Under the pieces are notes generated by a model. That model worked only from the letters and a program-made list of their open reading frames with translations, searched no databases and had not been told where the DNA came from. The position numbers and the translations under genes are program-made. A stretch of DNA of 21,302 bases from an uncultured Flavobacteriales bacterium. GTDB taxonomy: Bacteria > Bacteroidota > Bacteroidia > Flavobacteriales > Crocinitomicaceae. This document shows positions 1 to 7,166 of this stretch, one piece after another. Numbering within the stretch: position 1 is the first letter of the stretch; every line of letters starts with the position of its first letter. The stretch spans positions 1-21,302 of the forward strand of contig CAMLIF010000067.1 in NCBI GenBank assembly GCA_946479985.1, read 5' to 3'.

Positions 1-1446
1 TTGGAGTTAAATTAATTGCTCCTGTATTTCCACCGAAACATGCTACGTTCGTTACTACTGTTGTTCCTGAAACCGCAGACGTTGGTTGCGTTACCGTAGG
101 ACTTACTGTTCCCGTACATCCGTTTGCATCCGTGATAATCACTGAATAGGTTCCGGCTGTAAGGCTTGTTCTGTCTTCTGTTGTTGGTCCGGCAGTCCAA
201 TTGAACGTGTATGGTCCTACACCACCGGTTGGAGTTAAATTAATTGCTCCTGTATTTCCACCGAAACATGCTACGTTCGTTACAACTGTTGTTCCTGAAA
301 CAGCAGACGTTGGTTGTGTTACTGTAGGACTCACTGTTCCTGTACATCCGTTTGCATCAGTTATAGTAACCGTATACGTTCCGGCAGTAAGTAGTACTCT
401 GTCTTCGGTAGTGATTCCACCACCCCAGCTATATGTATACGGACCTGTTCCGCCAGTTGGAGTTAAGTTAATTGATCCTGTATTTCCTCCGTTACAGGCT
501 ACGTTCGTTACAACTGTTGTTCCACTTACCGCGGTTGGTTGCGTTACTGAAATTCCACTTACTGCTCCAGTACATCCGTTTGCATCTGTGATAACAACCG
601 AGTATGTTCCTGCTGCAAGACTTATTCTGTCTTGTGAAGTGATTCCTCCTCCCCAGCTGTAAGTATATCCTGGTGTTCCACCGGTTGGTGTCAAATCAAT
701 TGTTCCGTTCGTTCCGCCGTTACAGGTAACATTCGTTACTGTTCTTGTTCCACTTACCGCAGTTGGTTGCGTTACCGTTATTCCGGAAACTGATCCCGTA
801 CATGCATTTACATCCGTAATTATAACTGAATATGTTCCCGCAGCAAGACCTGTTCTGTCTTCCGTTGTTGGTCCGGAAGTCCAATTATATGTATAAGGGC
901 CCGTTCCTCCGGTAGGGGTTAAATTGATTGCTCCATTCGTTCCTGCGTTGCAAGCCACATTGGTTACAACTGTTGTTCCGCTTACACCTGCTGTAGGCTG
1001 AGTTACGGTAATACCGGTAACATTGCGGGTACAGCCATTGGCATCAGTAATGATTACAGCATAAGTACCGGCAGCAAGGCTGATTCTGTCTTCCGTTGTA
1101 ACTCCACCACCCCAGCTAAAGGTATAGCCTGGTGTTCCACCTGAAGGTGTTAGATTTATTGCTCCGTTGTTAGCTCCGTTGCAGGCAACGTTGGTTACAA
1201 CTGTTGATCCGTTAAGAACCGGAGGTTGGGTAATCGTAAAGTTTCTTGTTCCCTGGCAACCGATGTTATCCGTAACAGTAACCGTATAGGTTCCGGCTGA
1301 AAGTCCCGAGGCAATAGATCCTGTACCACCTGAAGGTGACCACGAATAGGTGTAAGGAGCAATTCCTCCTGAGGGGGTTACAGCTGCCGCTCCGTTAGCG
1401 AAACCATTGCAGGAAACGTTTGTTTGTGAGGCAGATGAAGTGTTGA
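1..1446 (-). repeat. Tandem 228-bp SprB-type repeats (about seven copies)
   Basis: The anchor TTGGAGTTAA or its equivalent recurs at 1, 229, 457, 685 and 913, an exact 228-bp (76-codon) period. It recurs again at 1144, which is 231 bp on because of one extra codon. A more diverged copy follows near 1371. The two leftmost copies are nearly identical over their first 50 or so bases, while the copy nearest the N-terminus is the most diverged. This pattern suggests recent expansion or gene conversion on the C-terminal side. Confidence 0.9.
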
Positions 1447-2329
1447 CAGATGAAACAGTCAATGTACCCACGTTTGTATTGGTAAAGCAGCTAGCGACTC
1501 CATTGATAGCCACCATGCGGTATTGATAACCCGACATTCCTGCAGTTGCACCTGTGAGTGTAAGCGTAGTTGTGGTTGCTCCCGAGTAAATACCGCCATT
1601 GGTGATATTCGTGAAGCCTGATCCTGTGTTCTCCTGCCATTGGAAAGCCGTAGCTCCCGTTGCAGAGGCACTGAAAGTTGTATTATTACCGGCACAAATT
1701 GCGCGGTTTGATGGGTTAGCGGTAATTGTAGGCGCAGTACAGGAAACTGTTGACCAGTTAAACGCATCCAACGCCACATATTCATAAGATGCTGTAGTCG
1801 TAATTACCAATTGATCAATGGAAACACCTGTGTTGTTCGATCCTCCAAAAGTAGTAAAGTCGATCAGTGAAAAACCGTTTGCAGCTGCACCGGTATTAAA
1901 TCCGGAACTTGCAGTTGCGGTAAACTGAGTTGCTCCGGAGAGTTTTCCTACTATGGTGAGACTTCCGGATACCGAACGAAGCAGGTTACGATCTGAAAGA
2001 AATAACCAAACAGAATTGATACGGAAAGGAACACTTCCGGCAGAAGAGATGGTAAATCCTACTCCCTGTCCGAATACAGTTCCACTGCTATTATCAACAT
2101 ACACGTTGTCATTTGCAGTGCCGCTCCATCCGGTATTCGGATAACCTGTCTGCATATCAAAGGGTTGAGCTCCACTTAACTGTGTGGTGATATTGAAGAC
2201 CTGAGTCGCGTTTACAAAAGAGGTGCTGTTGGCGGCTTCGGTTTCAAAGGTTTCGTTGTTCTGGGCGGTCAGGTTCAAACCAGTCAATAAAGAGGTGGTG
2301 AGAAGGACGGCAAGTTGTTTCAATTTCAT
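1..2329 (-). CDS. Secreted SprB-repeat surface adhesin, N-terminal part (cut by window edge)
   Basis: This reading frame is open from an ATG at 2329 to the left edge (776 full codons, no stop). Residues 1-23 form a signal peptide (MKLKQLAVLL..., cleavage near LTAQ/N). Residues about 25-195 are a Ser/Thr/Gly/Asn-rich beta domain I do not recognise. Residues about 197-295 resemble an Ig-like domain (CTAPTITANPS... then YQYRMVAING). From about residue 296 there are tandem SprB-type repeats with the core LTPTGGTGPYTYSW, then TAGTYSVIITDANGC. SprB is the mobile gliding adhesin of Flavobacterium johnsoniae, and proteins of this kind are exported by T9SS, so cell-surface adhesion is likely. The C-terminus, where a sorting domain is expected, lies outside the window. 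A strong regulatory region precedes the gene. It could equally be a non-gliding secreted adhesin. The repeat family is certain, the exact function is not. Confidence 0.9.
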   Translation of the reverse strand, partial: MKLKQLAVLLTTSLLTGLNLTAQNNETFETEAANSTSFVNATQVFNITTQLSGAQPFDMQTGYPNTGWSGTANDNVYVDNSSGTVFGQGVGFTISSAGSVPFRINSVWLFLSDRNLLRSVSGSLTIVGKLSGATQFTATASSGFNTGAAANGFSLIDFTTFGGSNNTGVSIDQLVITTTASYEYVALDAFNWSTVSCTAPTITANPSNRAICAGNNTTFSASATGATAFQWQENTGSGFTNITNGGIYSGATTTTLTLTGATAGMSGYQYRMVAINGVASCFTNTNVGTLTVSSVNTSSASQTNVSCNGFANGAAAVTPSGGIAPYTYSWSPSGGTGSIASGLSAGTYTVTVTDNIGCQGTRNFTITQPPVLNGSTVVTNVACNGANNGAINLTPSGGTPGYTFSWGGGVTTEDRISLAAGTYAVIITDANGCTRNVTGITVTQPTAGVSGTTVVTNVACNAGTNGAINLTPTGGTGPYTYNWTSGPTTEDRTGLAAGTYSVIITDVNACTGSVSGITVTQPTAVSGTRTVTNVTCNGGTNGTIDLTPTGGTPGYTYSWGGGITSQDRISLAAGTYSVVITDANGCTGAVSGISVTQPTAVSGTTVVTNVACNGGNTGSINLTPTGGTGPYTYSWGGGITTEDRVLLTAGTYTVTITDANGCTGTVSPTVTQPTSAVSGTTVVTNVACFGGNTGAINLTPTGGVGPYTFNWTAGPTTEDRTSLTAGTYSVIITDANGCTGTVSPTVTQPTSAVSGTTVVTNVACFGGNTGAINLTP

Positions 2330-2347
2330 TGAGTGTGTTATTTGGTG

Positions 2348-2355
2348 CAAAAGTA
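2348..2355 (-). promoter_or_regulatory. Second possible -7 box close to the SprB-gene start
   Basis: On the minus strand this reads TACTTTTG, a full match to the Bacteroidota TAnnTTTG element, 18 bases upstream of the ATG at 2329. A transcript from here would have only about a 12-nt leader. It is not in register with the operator upstream, so it may be an independent promoter or a chance match. Confidence 0.3.
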
Positions 2356-2425
2356 CTCTTTAAATCGGGTGCTTTACATCATCGAATTCTGCAGCCCGGA
2401 AATAAAGTGCTTTTTGTTTTAATCG

Positions 2426-2455
2426 CGAAAGTAGAGCACCCCTTCAGAACGACAA
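2426..2455 (-). promoter_or_regulatory. Promoter of the SprB-type gene (-33 TTG / -7 TACTTTCG)
   Basis: Minus strand: TTG at 2455-2453, 19 bases, then TACTTTCG at 2433-2426. This fits the Bacteroidota sigma factor pattern (TTG, about 19 bases, TAnnTTTG), with one mismatch in the -7 box. The box starts after exactly 32 bases from the edge of the operator at 2466. The same spacing and the same octamer occur at the FG-GAP and RCC1 genes. Confidence 0.65.
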
Positions 2456-2495
2456 AAAATATGGTACGAACGACAGGTATTTGTAAACGAACGAC
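2445..2495 (-). promoter_or_regulatory. LytTR-type operator, three in-phase half-sites
   Basis: Minus strand half-sites are GTCGTTCGT (2495-2487), GTCGTTCGT (2474-2466) and GTCGTTCTG (2453-2445). Each starts 21 bp from the next, that is, two helical turns. The first spacer is TTACAAATACCT and the second half-site is followed by ACCAT. LytTR domains are known to bind pairs of 9-bp imperfect direct repeats with this spacing. The first two half-sites are perfect repeats and the third matches at 7 of 9 positions and overlaps the -33 region. Confidence 0.7.
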
Positions 2496-2577
2496 TAATT
2501 ACTACTAAAAACAGGCTTCGGTTATCATCTTTTTCAGGATGACTTTCATACCGATTGCAAAACGAATCAGAATCTGC

Positions 2578-3240
2578 TTACAAATGCTCCATCAACTGAT
2601 GCTTCAGTACGAACAACACCAATCCGGTCTTCGATTTGATAGCGAACTTGCCGAAGATGGCTTCGCGGTAATTATCTACTGCACGTGCGTTCTTGCCCAT
2701 TTTGTCGGCAATTTGTTCGTAGGTATATTCATCTTCGTGACAAACGAGTTTCAGGAATTCCTTTTCCAGATCTGTCAGTTGTTCAAGTACTTCTTCGTGT
2801 TTGTTTTTCGTTGGGGCCATCGTATTATTCCTCAATGAAAGCGTAAGGAATTCATTGTGATAATAACCGTAGTTTATCACAGAATCAATAGCGGTTTTTA
2901 ATTCTTCGGCTGTACAGTCTTTCTTGAGATAACCTTTTACTCCATTCCGGAACAGACGAATAATGGTGGCTTCATCCTCGTTCAGTGTCAGAATAAGCAC
3001 CGGTAAATTAAATTGTTCTTTGTTCATTATTTCCACCACTTCTTCGCCGTTCAGAACAGGCATGTTGAGGTCCATAATGACCAAATCGGGTGCTGGTTTC
3101 AACGGTAGTGCCTTCAGGAATTCCTCGCCCGAATTGAATTGACTTTGAACGGAATAATCGCCCAGTTTTTCAATCAACTCTTTCAATCCGTTCCGAACGA
3201 TGATATGATCATCTACAAGAACAATGTTTTTTGTTTCCAT
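2578..3240 (-). CDS. NarL/FixJ-family response regulator (REC + LuxR-type HTH)
   Basis: A 220-residue two-domain response regulator. The receiver domain (1-125) has the acidic pair D10-D11, the phosphoacceptor D57 in VIMDLNMP, T85 and K106 in GYLKKD. A C-terminal LuxR-type helix-turn-helix covers about 150-215 (LTDLEKEFLKLV... EQIADKMG... AVDNYREAIFGKF). Length and layout are normal for the family. It is the last gene of a minus-strand set with a HisKA_3 kinase 148 bp upstream, the usual partner class for NarL-type regulators, so phosphotransfer between the two is likely. Targets are not evident: its DNA-binding domain is not of the LytTR type, so I do not assign it to the repeated operators here. 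The 148-bp gap contains a palindromic repeat element. Confidence 0.93.
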   Translation of the reverse strand: METKNIVLVDDHIIVRNGLKELIEKLGDYSVQSQFNSGEEFLKALPLKPAPDLVIMDLNMPVLNGEEVVEIMNKEQFNLPVLILTLNEDEATIIRLFRNGVKGYLKKDCTAEELKTAIDSVINYGYYHNEFLTLSLRNNTMAPTKNKHEEVLEQLTDLEKEFLKLVCHEDEYTYEQIADKMGKNARAVDNYREAIFGKFAIKSKTGLVLFVLKHQLMEHL

Positions 3241-3310
3241 GTGGTAGTGTGTTGGTAAAATTCAAAAAATGAATTCGTCCAGGGAGAAGGGGCTTTGGAT
3301 TTCGAATAGA

Positions 3311-3359
3311 AAGCCCTCCCCCTTAATCCCCCTCCTAAGGGGGAAACTTAAATCCCCTC
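3311..3359. repeat. G/C-block palindromic interspersed repeat (REP-like)
   Basis: A short block of C-runs and G-runs between the kinase and regulator genes. TCCCCCT (3327-3333) pairs with AGGGGGA (3338-3344) over a 4-base loop, and an outer AAAGCCC / GGGCTTT pairing is possible with 3289-3295. Its composition differs sharply from the flanks. Similar C-run/G-run palindromes are common dispersed intergenic repeats in Bacteroidota genomes (general knowledge). Only one copy is in this window, so dispersal cannot be shown here. Confidence 0.5.
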
Positions 3360-3388
3360 TGACTTCACGTTTTTGATTTCTAAGATGG

Positions 3389-4153
3389 TTATTTTTTCAG
3401 AATTACGGAAGTTCCTTTGCCCGGTTCAGTGATAAACTCACAATTCAGGCCCACTAATTCTGATCTTTTCAGGATATTTCTTACCCCTGAAGCCTTGTTA
3501 GTTGTCAGCAATGTGGCATAGTCGAACCCGGGGCCATCGTCTTTCACTTCCAGGAGAAATTGTTCCTCGCTCGAAGTCAGCGTGATAGTAACAAGGGTTG
3601 GTTTGGTGTGCTTCAGAATATTTTGAATGATTTCCTGGAAAACCCGGAACACCATGAGTTCGGCATCTTTCTCAAAAGGTGAACCACTGTACTGAATGGT
3701 ACTTTCAACCGTAAACCGCTTCAGGGCTTTCAATCGTTCAATCTGCAATAAAACAGCACCATCGAGCCCATTCTGAAGAATAGAATCCGTGTTCAATGTT
3801 TTACTCAATAAGCGAAGCTGCTGGGTTACTTCGCCCAAATAAATTTCGATTGGCTGATACCCCTCTGCCGTTTCGGGATGCGTGGTTTTCTGGGTTTGGA
3901 TCTGAATGTGCATCGCCATCAGCAGCTGACCGATATTATCGTGCAGGTCCTGCGCCAACTGATGCAAAACGGCCTCACGCTCTTCGGTTTCAACCTTTCT
4001 CAATTCCTTTTCATAATTCAATCGCGTGGCCGCCAATTCTTCCTGCTGCTGCGTGCGCTGTTTCTGAACTCTGAAAAAGCTAAAGGCAATTCCGATTAGG
4101 AGCAAAAAAATAATTGCAGTAACTGAGACAATACTAATGATTACATCATCCAT
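3389..4153 (-). CDS. Membrane-anchored HisKA_3-family sensor histidine kinase
   Basis: 254 residues. One transmembrane segment at about 5-27 is followed by a coiled-coil linker (30-60). The HisKA_3 dimerisation domain carries phosphoacceptor H71 in LAQDLHDNIGQ. A HATPase domain has the N-box N178 (EIIQNILKH), the G1 box DDGPGF (205-210) and a G2-like GKGTSV (245-250). There is no sensory domain of its own. Its ATG lies inside the end of the upstream membrane-protein gene (8-bp overlap), which suggests translational coupling and that the membrane protein supplies sensing (inference). The cognate regulator is probably the NarL-type protein encoded just downstream. All catalytic residues appear intact. 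Confidence 0.92.
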   Translation of the reverse strand: MDDVIISIVSVTAIIFLLLIGIAFSFFRVQKQRTQQQEELAATRLNYEKELRKVETEEREAVLHQLAQDLHDNIGQLLMAMHIQIQTQKTTHPETAEGYQPIEIYLGEVTQQLRLLSKTLNTDSILQNGLDGAVLLQIERLKALKRFTVESTIQYSGSPFEKDAELMVFRVFQEIIQNILKHTKPTLVTITLTSSEEQFLLEVKDDGPGFDYATLLTTNKASGVRNILKRSELVGLNCEFITEPGKGTSVILKK

Positions 4154-4853
4154 GGTGTAATTGGTTTATTTTTTTAGAGCGATAAGTTAAGATGAATGCA
4201 AAAGCCGTTAATCCGTACCTGAGATTCGCAACTACATCGCTGATGATATGATAAAGTAACGAGTTCACTTTGGGCGCGTGCTGCTGCAAGTAATCCATCA
4301 TGGAAACAAAGGGCACGCTGCAGCCAAAATAAACGAGAAGTGCGATACAGGCAACACGCATCGGGAGCCAATCGCTTCCGGACGGAATCCGGAACAACAC
4401 AATGGTAAAAACAATACTTAAACCTATGCAGGATGCAAGATCAGCGTAATGCAGATATTTCCCGTAGCCAAGCGTTACTGCCTGTAAAATGTAAACCGCC
4501 AGGAACGCGAAGGCAATTATCAAGGGAAAGAACCTGACGACTCCTTCCCTTAAAATTAATCGTGCCGCGGCAAGCAGAATCCCGGTTTCAAAGAGCAGGT
4601 GAATGTTGATGAGCCATTGATCGTTTATCTGCTCACCATTCGCCGTTTGATATGCCGTAAGCACCGTTGCAATTGCGTAAAAAATTCCCCAAACCACCAC
4701 TTGCAGAAACAACAGTTTCAGGAAGTTATTCAGGTATCGAAACGCAAGAATTCCGGAGAAGACAGCTAAAGCAAGGCATCCGATTTCAGCAAACAGTGAG
4801 ATCATACTTAAGGTATTACGCTCACTAATTTGCGAAAAATCAGGGACATTCAT
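4146..4853 (-). CDS. Multi-pass inner-membrane protein, probable sensor partner of the kinase
   Basis: 235 residues with about seven hydrophobic segments (roughly 18-38, 46-66, 82-100, 107-127, 136-154, 166-186 and 205-224). It ends with a short basic tail (YRSKKINQLHHG), consistent with a cytoplasmic C-terminus. No catalytic motif is visible and I do not recognise a named family. Its last 8 bp overlap the start of the HisKA_3 kinase gene, and the kinase lacks a sensor domain, so a role as its signal-sensing partner is a reasonable inference. It starts 10 bp after the preceding gene's stop, supporting one transcript. Confidence 0.8.
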   Translation of the reverse strand: MNVPDFSQISERNTLSMISLFAEIGCLALAVFSGILAFRYLNNFLKLLFLQVVVWGIFYAIATVLTAYQTANGEQINDQWLINIHLLFETGILLAAARLILREGVVRFFPLIIAFAFLAVYILQAVTLGYGKYLHYADLASCIGLSIVFTIVLFRIPSGSDWLPMRVACIALLVYFGCSVPFVSMMDYLQQHAPKVNSLLYHIISDVVANLRYGLTAFAFILTYRSKKINQLHHG

Positions 4854-4863
4854 TCAAATGAGT

Positions 4864-5679
4864 TTATGCCAGGTCGAAATCAAGAATCTTATCACATCCC
4901 GGAGGACATAGGTGAGAACGATTGGCGTACTTATCTTTAATGATTACAAAAGCCTCGGTTCCTTTTTGATCCTCTTCCATTTTTGTTGCGAAAAGCAACA
5001 GTGCATGCTTATGATAAATCTCCGTTTGCTCTTTATTGGTCGCCAATGAGTTAACTATGATAACTGCATCATCGTTATCAGGTAAGTTATCAAGTATTAA
5101 AGTAAAGATCGTTTGGAATGGAAATGTGACAGATTCGGTTTCTAAACCTACGTTAAGAGGATCATAACTACCCCCTGTAATTTTTTTTATTCGAATATTT
5201 TCACGGTAATTTCTTCTTAAATCTTCGGCTCCGGAATATGGTTTAAACACATTACCATCGTAATGATATATTTCACTTCCTTCAACCACAGAATACTGTC
5301 CGGTTGCACTTTTCACAGTATATATAACCTGAAATAATGGTTTAAGCTTATGCTCAGTCGTTAACTTAGTTAACCCATGCCAAATACGTAAACAAGTAAT
5401 GTGATTTTCTGGTTTTCTCAACTTAACAACCTCATCATACAAAAGCTTAAAAGCATCTTTTTTAATCTTCACAACAACCTCAGGAATTGTTGTTGGTCCA
5501 TTATTCAATTTAAATGCATTGTTGAATGTTGAAATCTGAGGAAGTATAGGTGGATTTGGCACTTCTGCATACTGTAAGTCTAACTGATCCTCTAGATTAA
5601 TACTGTCCTTCAAATAAATAAAAGCATTCATCAATGCCGGAAATGGAGTTGGCCGTGGTGCTCCTTTTTTCTGTTCCAT
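4864..5679 (-). CDS. Hypothetical protein, probably cytoplasmic
   Basis: 271 residues, not recognised. There is no signal peptide or transmembrane segment. The N-terminus is proline-rich (KKGAPRPTPFPAL). The middle has mixed charged and hydrophobic segments, with the stretch NLPDNDDAVIIVNSLATN. Near the C-terminus there is a possible metal or disulfide pair, CPPGC (257-261), preceded by His. The stop is 10 bp before the start of the membrane protein gene, so it is probably the first gene of the operon that contains the HisKA_3 kinase and NarL-type regulator. Function cannot be assigned from sequence. Confidence 0.75.
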   Translation of the reverse strand: MEQKKGAPRPTPFPALMNAFIYLKDSINLEDQLDLQYAEVPNPPILPQISTFNNAFKLNNGPTTIPEVVVKIKKDAFKLLYDEVVKLRKPENHITCLRIWHGLTKLTTEHKLKPLFQVIYTVKSATGQYSVVEGSEIYHYDGNVFKPYSGAEDLRRNYRENIRIKKITGGSYDPLNVGLETESVTFPFQTIFTLILDNLPDNDDAVIIVNSLATNKEQTEIYHKHALLLFATKMEEDQKGTEAFVIIKDKYANRSHLCPPGCDKILDFDLA

Positions 5680-5801
5680 AGCGTGTAATTTTAAGTTTCT
5701 CCAAAACTCTCTATTAATATTCTTACCACCAAACTTTTAGGGTGGGAAAACCTCCTGATTATCAATGGGAAAATTCCCTGGAGGAACGGGGGGAAGTACA
5801 C

Positions 5802-5832
5802 TTGTGGGATTTCTGATGTTGAAAGATGTTTG
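5802..5832 (+). promoter_or_regulatory. Possible promoter for the 5893-7090 gene pair
   Basis: TTG at 5802-5804, 20 bases, then GATGTTTG at 5825-5832, which differs from TAnnTTTG at one defined position. It lies in the 213-bp region between divergent genes and would give a leader of about 55 nt. Just upstream, at 5767-5778, the arms GGGAA and TTCCC form a short inverted repeat. No copy of the LytTR-type operator was found here. Confidence 0.35.
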
Positions 5833-5892
5833 TATCGGAGGAAACCGAAAATCCAATTTGAAGAGAGTAGGTGAAATTAACTAATAAGTATT

Positions 5893-6201
5893 ATGGAAAA
5901 TCCTAATCCTTTAGTCGCAGAAATTATGCGGCCATTTACTTTAACACTGGAACCTGTCAGCGGTGCCATTACCCTCTTCTATGCATTCATTAACGGAATC
6001 AAAGTCATTCAATCAGACGGTTCCAAAAAAAGAACTTGGGCAGGCAATATCAATGATGCCCAAACAAAAATCAAAATTAGAGTTATGGGGATCAATAATG
6101 CTTCGTTTAAGTTAGGGATTGACTTGCCTGGAACAGCTGAAGATCAAAGTTTAACACTCAATTTACAAGGAGGATATTATGAAACGGAAATTATACTTTA
6201 G
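5893..6201 (+). CDS. Small hypothetical protein, translationally coupled to the downstream OMP gene
   Basis: 102 residues, not recognised. No signal peptide or transmembrane helix is apparent. The C-terminal half alternates polar and hydrophobic residues (TKIKIRVMGINNASFKLGIDLPG ... SLTLNLQGGYYETEIIL), suggesting a small beta-rich fold. The last 23 bp overlap the start of the next gene, whose Shine-Dalgarno sequence lies inside this coding region. The two are therefore very probably co-transcribed and coupled. Whether the small protein is a chaperone, a partner or an unrelated passenger cannot be told. Confidence 0.75.
   Translation: MENPNPLVAEIMRPFTLTLEPVSGAITLFYAFINGIKVIQSDGSKKRTWAGNINDAQTKIKIRVMGINNASFKLGIDLPGTAEDQSLTLNLQGGYYETEIIL
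6167..6173 (+). promoter_or_regulatory. Strong Shine-Dalgarno AAGGAGG for the outer-membrane protein gene
   Basis: AAGGAGG sits 5 bases before the ATG at 6179, inside the end of the upstream gene. It fixes the start codon of the overlapping gene. Such a full match to the anti-SD is unusual in Bacteroidota, where most genes lack one (general knowledge). Confidence 0.7.
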
Positions 6202-7090
6202 TCTTTGTTTAGTAGTTCCCTACTTGGGATATTCACAAGAAACAAAATTCGAAATACTTCCTTTTATGAATGCTACAACCTCGGTTAAGGAAGGTATGAT
6301 TGAGGCGGGTGGCGAATTTAATTGGGAACTTAACACTGTTGGGAATTCATTGTTAATTAGACCAACGGTAAGAATGCCATTAACTTCAAAATCTGATAAT
6401 TCGTTACAACTGGATCGATTTTCAAGTGATTGGAGAGGCGTGATCTCTTTACAATACAATCATGACTATACAACGTTAGATGGTTCAGTTCTAAGAAGAT
6501 CGATAAATGGACAATTTGAATACGGCTCCAGTCAATTCAAGTATTATCCAACTGGAGTAAAAACTAACGAATTCAAATCTACAAACACTTCATATAGTGC
6601 TGAAATCAAATATATTAGTTTCCGATCGAAGGGAAAAGAAGAAGCTTGGCAGTTTTCTCCGCAACTAAGATTAAGATATTCCTCTGAATACAAAGCTGGA
6701 GATTTGCTTGGTATAGTACAGTCAGCTAATCAAAATGGAGTTGTAACAACCCAAGATTTGATTATAGATGCTCCTGCAGGAATAGCAAAATTCTCTCCAG
6801 CCTTTTCACTACAAATCTATCCTGGGCAAGGTTCGTTTAGTTACTCTCCAAGTATCTATCATGATTTTACAAGTAAAAAAAATTCACGAGACCCTTTTAA
6901 TAATTTAGGAAGATTACGGTTGGAGAGTTGGGTATTTTTCTATCCAAGCATTGATAATCAACCAAACGTAAAAATCGGAATCAGCCCATTCTTAAGCATT
7001 AGAACAATGGGTTCAGACAACTTCAACAAAGTAGAGTTCGGAGGTATGCTTAGCGTCAAATTTGGGACTACATTCTTACAATTCTTCTAA
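6179..7090 (+). CDS. Predicted outer-membrane beta-barrel protein
   Basis: 303 residues. A signal peptide covers about 1-19 (MKRKLYFSLCLVVPYLGYSQ, cleavage near YSQ/E). The rest alternates short amphipathic strands with aromatic ends (GVISLQYNHDYTTL, RSINGQFEYG, FSYSPSIYHDF) and charged loops. The last strand ends in two phenylalanines (TTFLQFF), the typical terminal aromatic residue of proteins inserted by the Bam complex. The ligand or channel role is unknown. Start choice is supported by the AAGGAGG ribosome site and the signal peptide. It overlaps the preceding 102-residue gene and ends just before a bidirectional terminator. Confidence 0.8.
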   Translation: MKRKLYFSLCLVVPYLGYSQETKFEILPFMNATTSVKEGMIEAGGEFNWELNTVGNSLLIRPTVRMPLTSKSDNSLQLDRFSSDWRGVISLQYNHDYTTLDGSVLRRSINGQFEYGSSQFKYYPTGVKTNEFKSTNTSYSAEIKYISFRSKGKEEAWQFSPQLRLRYSSEYKAGDLLGIVQSANQNGVVTTQDLIIDAPAGIAKFSPAFSLQIYPGQGSFSYSPSIYHDFTSKKNSRDPFNNLGRLRLESWVFFYPSIDNQPNVKIGISPFLSIRTMGSDNFNKVEFGGMLSVKFGTTFLQFF

Positions 7091-7115
7091 ATGAAGAATA
7101 ATTTAAAACAAATTA

Positions 7116-7147
7116 AAAAGGCTGTTGAAATCAATCAACAGCCTTTT
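7116..7147. terminator. Bidirectional intrinsic terminator between convergent genes
   Basis: A 13-bp perfect stem, AAAAGGCTGTTGA (7116-7128) with TCAACAGCCTTTT (7135-7147), and a 6-base loop. Runs of A on one side and T on the other give a U-tract in both directions. It lies 26 bp after the stop of the plus-strand OMP gene and 20 bp beyond the stop of the minus-strand FG-GAP gene, so it probably ends both transcripts. Confidence 0.85.
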
Positions 7148-7166
7148 CTCTTTTCTCTAATTTTAC

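Noticed and set aside
201..662. Plus-strand open frame with repeated proline/valine-rich sequence
   Set aside because: It is the antisense of the SprB-type repeats; its periodicity comes from the minus-strand repeats, and it has no start context or family match.
1..1440. Possible CRISPR-like array because of regular repeats
   Set aside because: The 228-bp period is coding, in frame, and has no short repeat/spacer alternation.
5767..5778. GGGAA-AA-TTCCC inverted repeat as an operator
   Set aside because: Five-base arms are short, there is only one copy, and it does not relate to the conserved operator; kept only as a note in the promoter entry.
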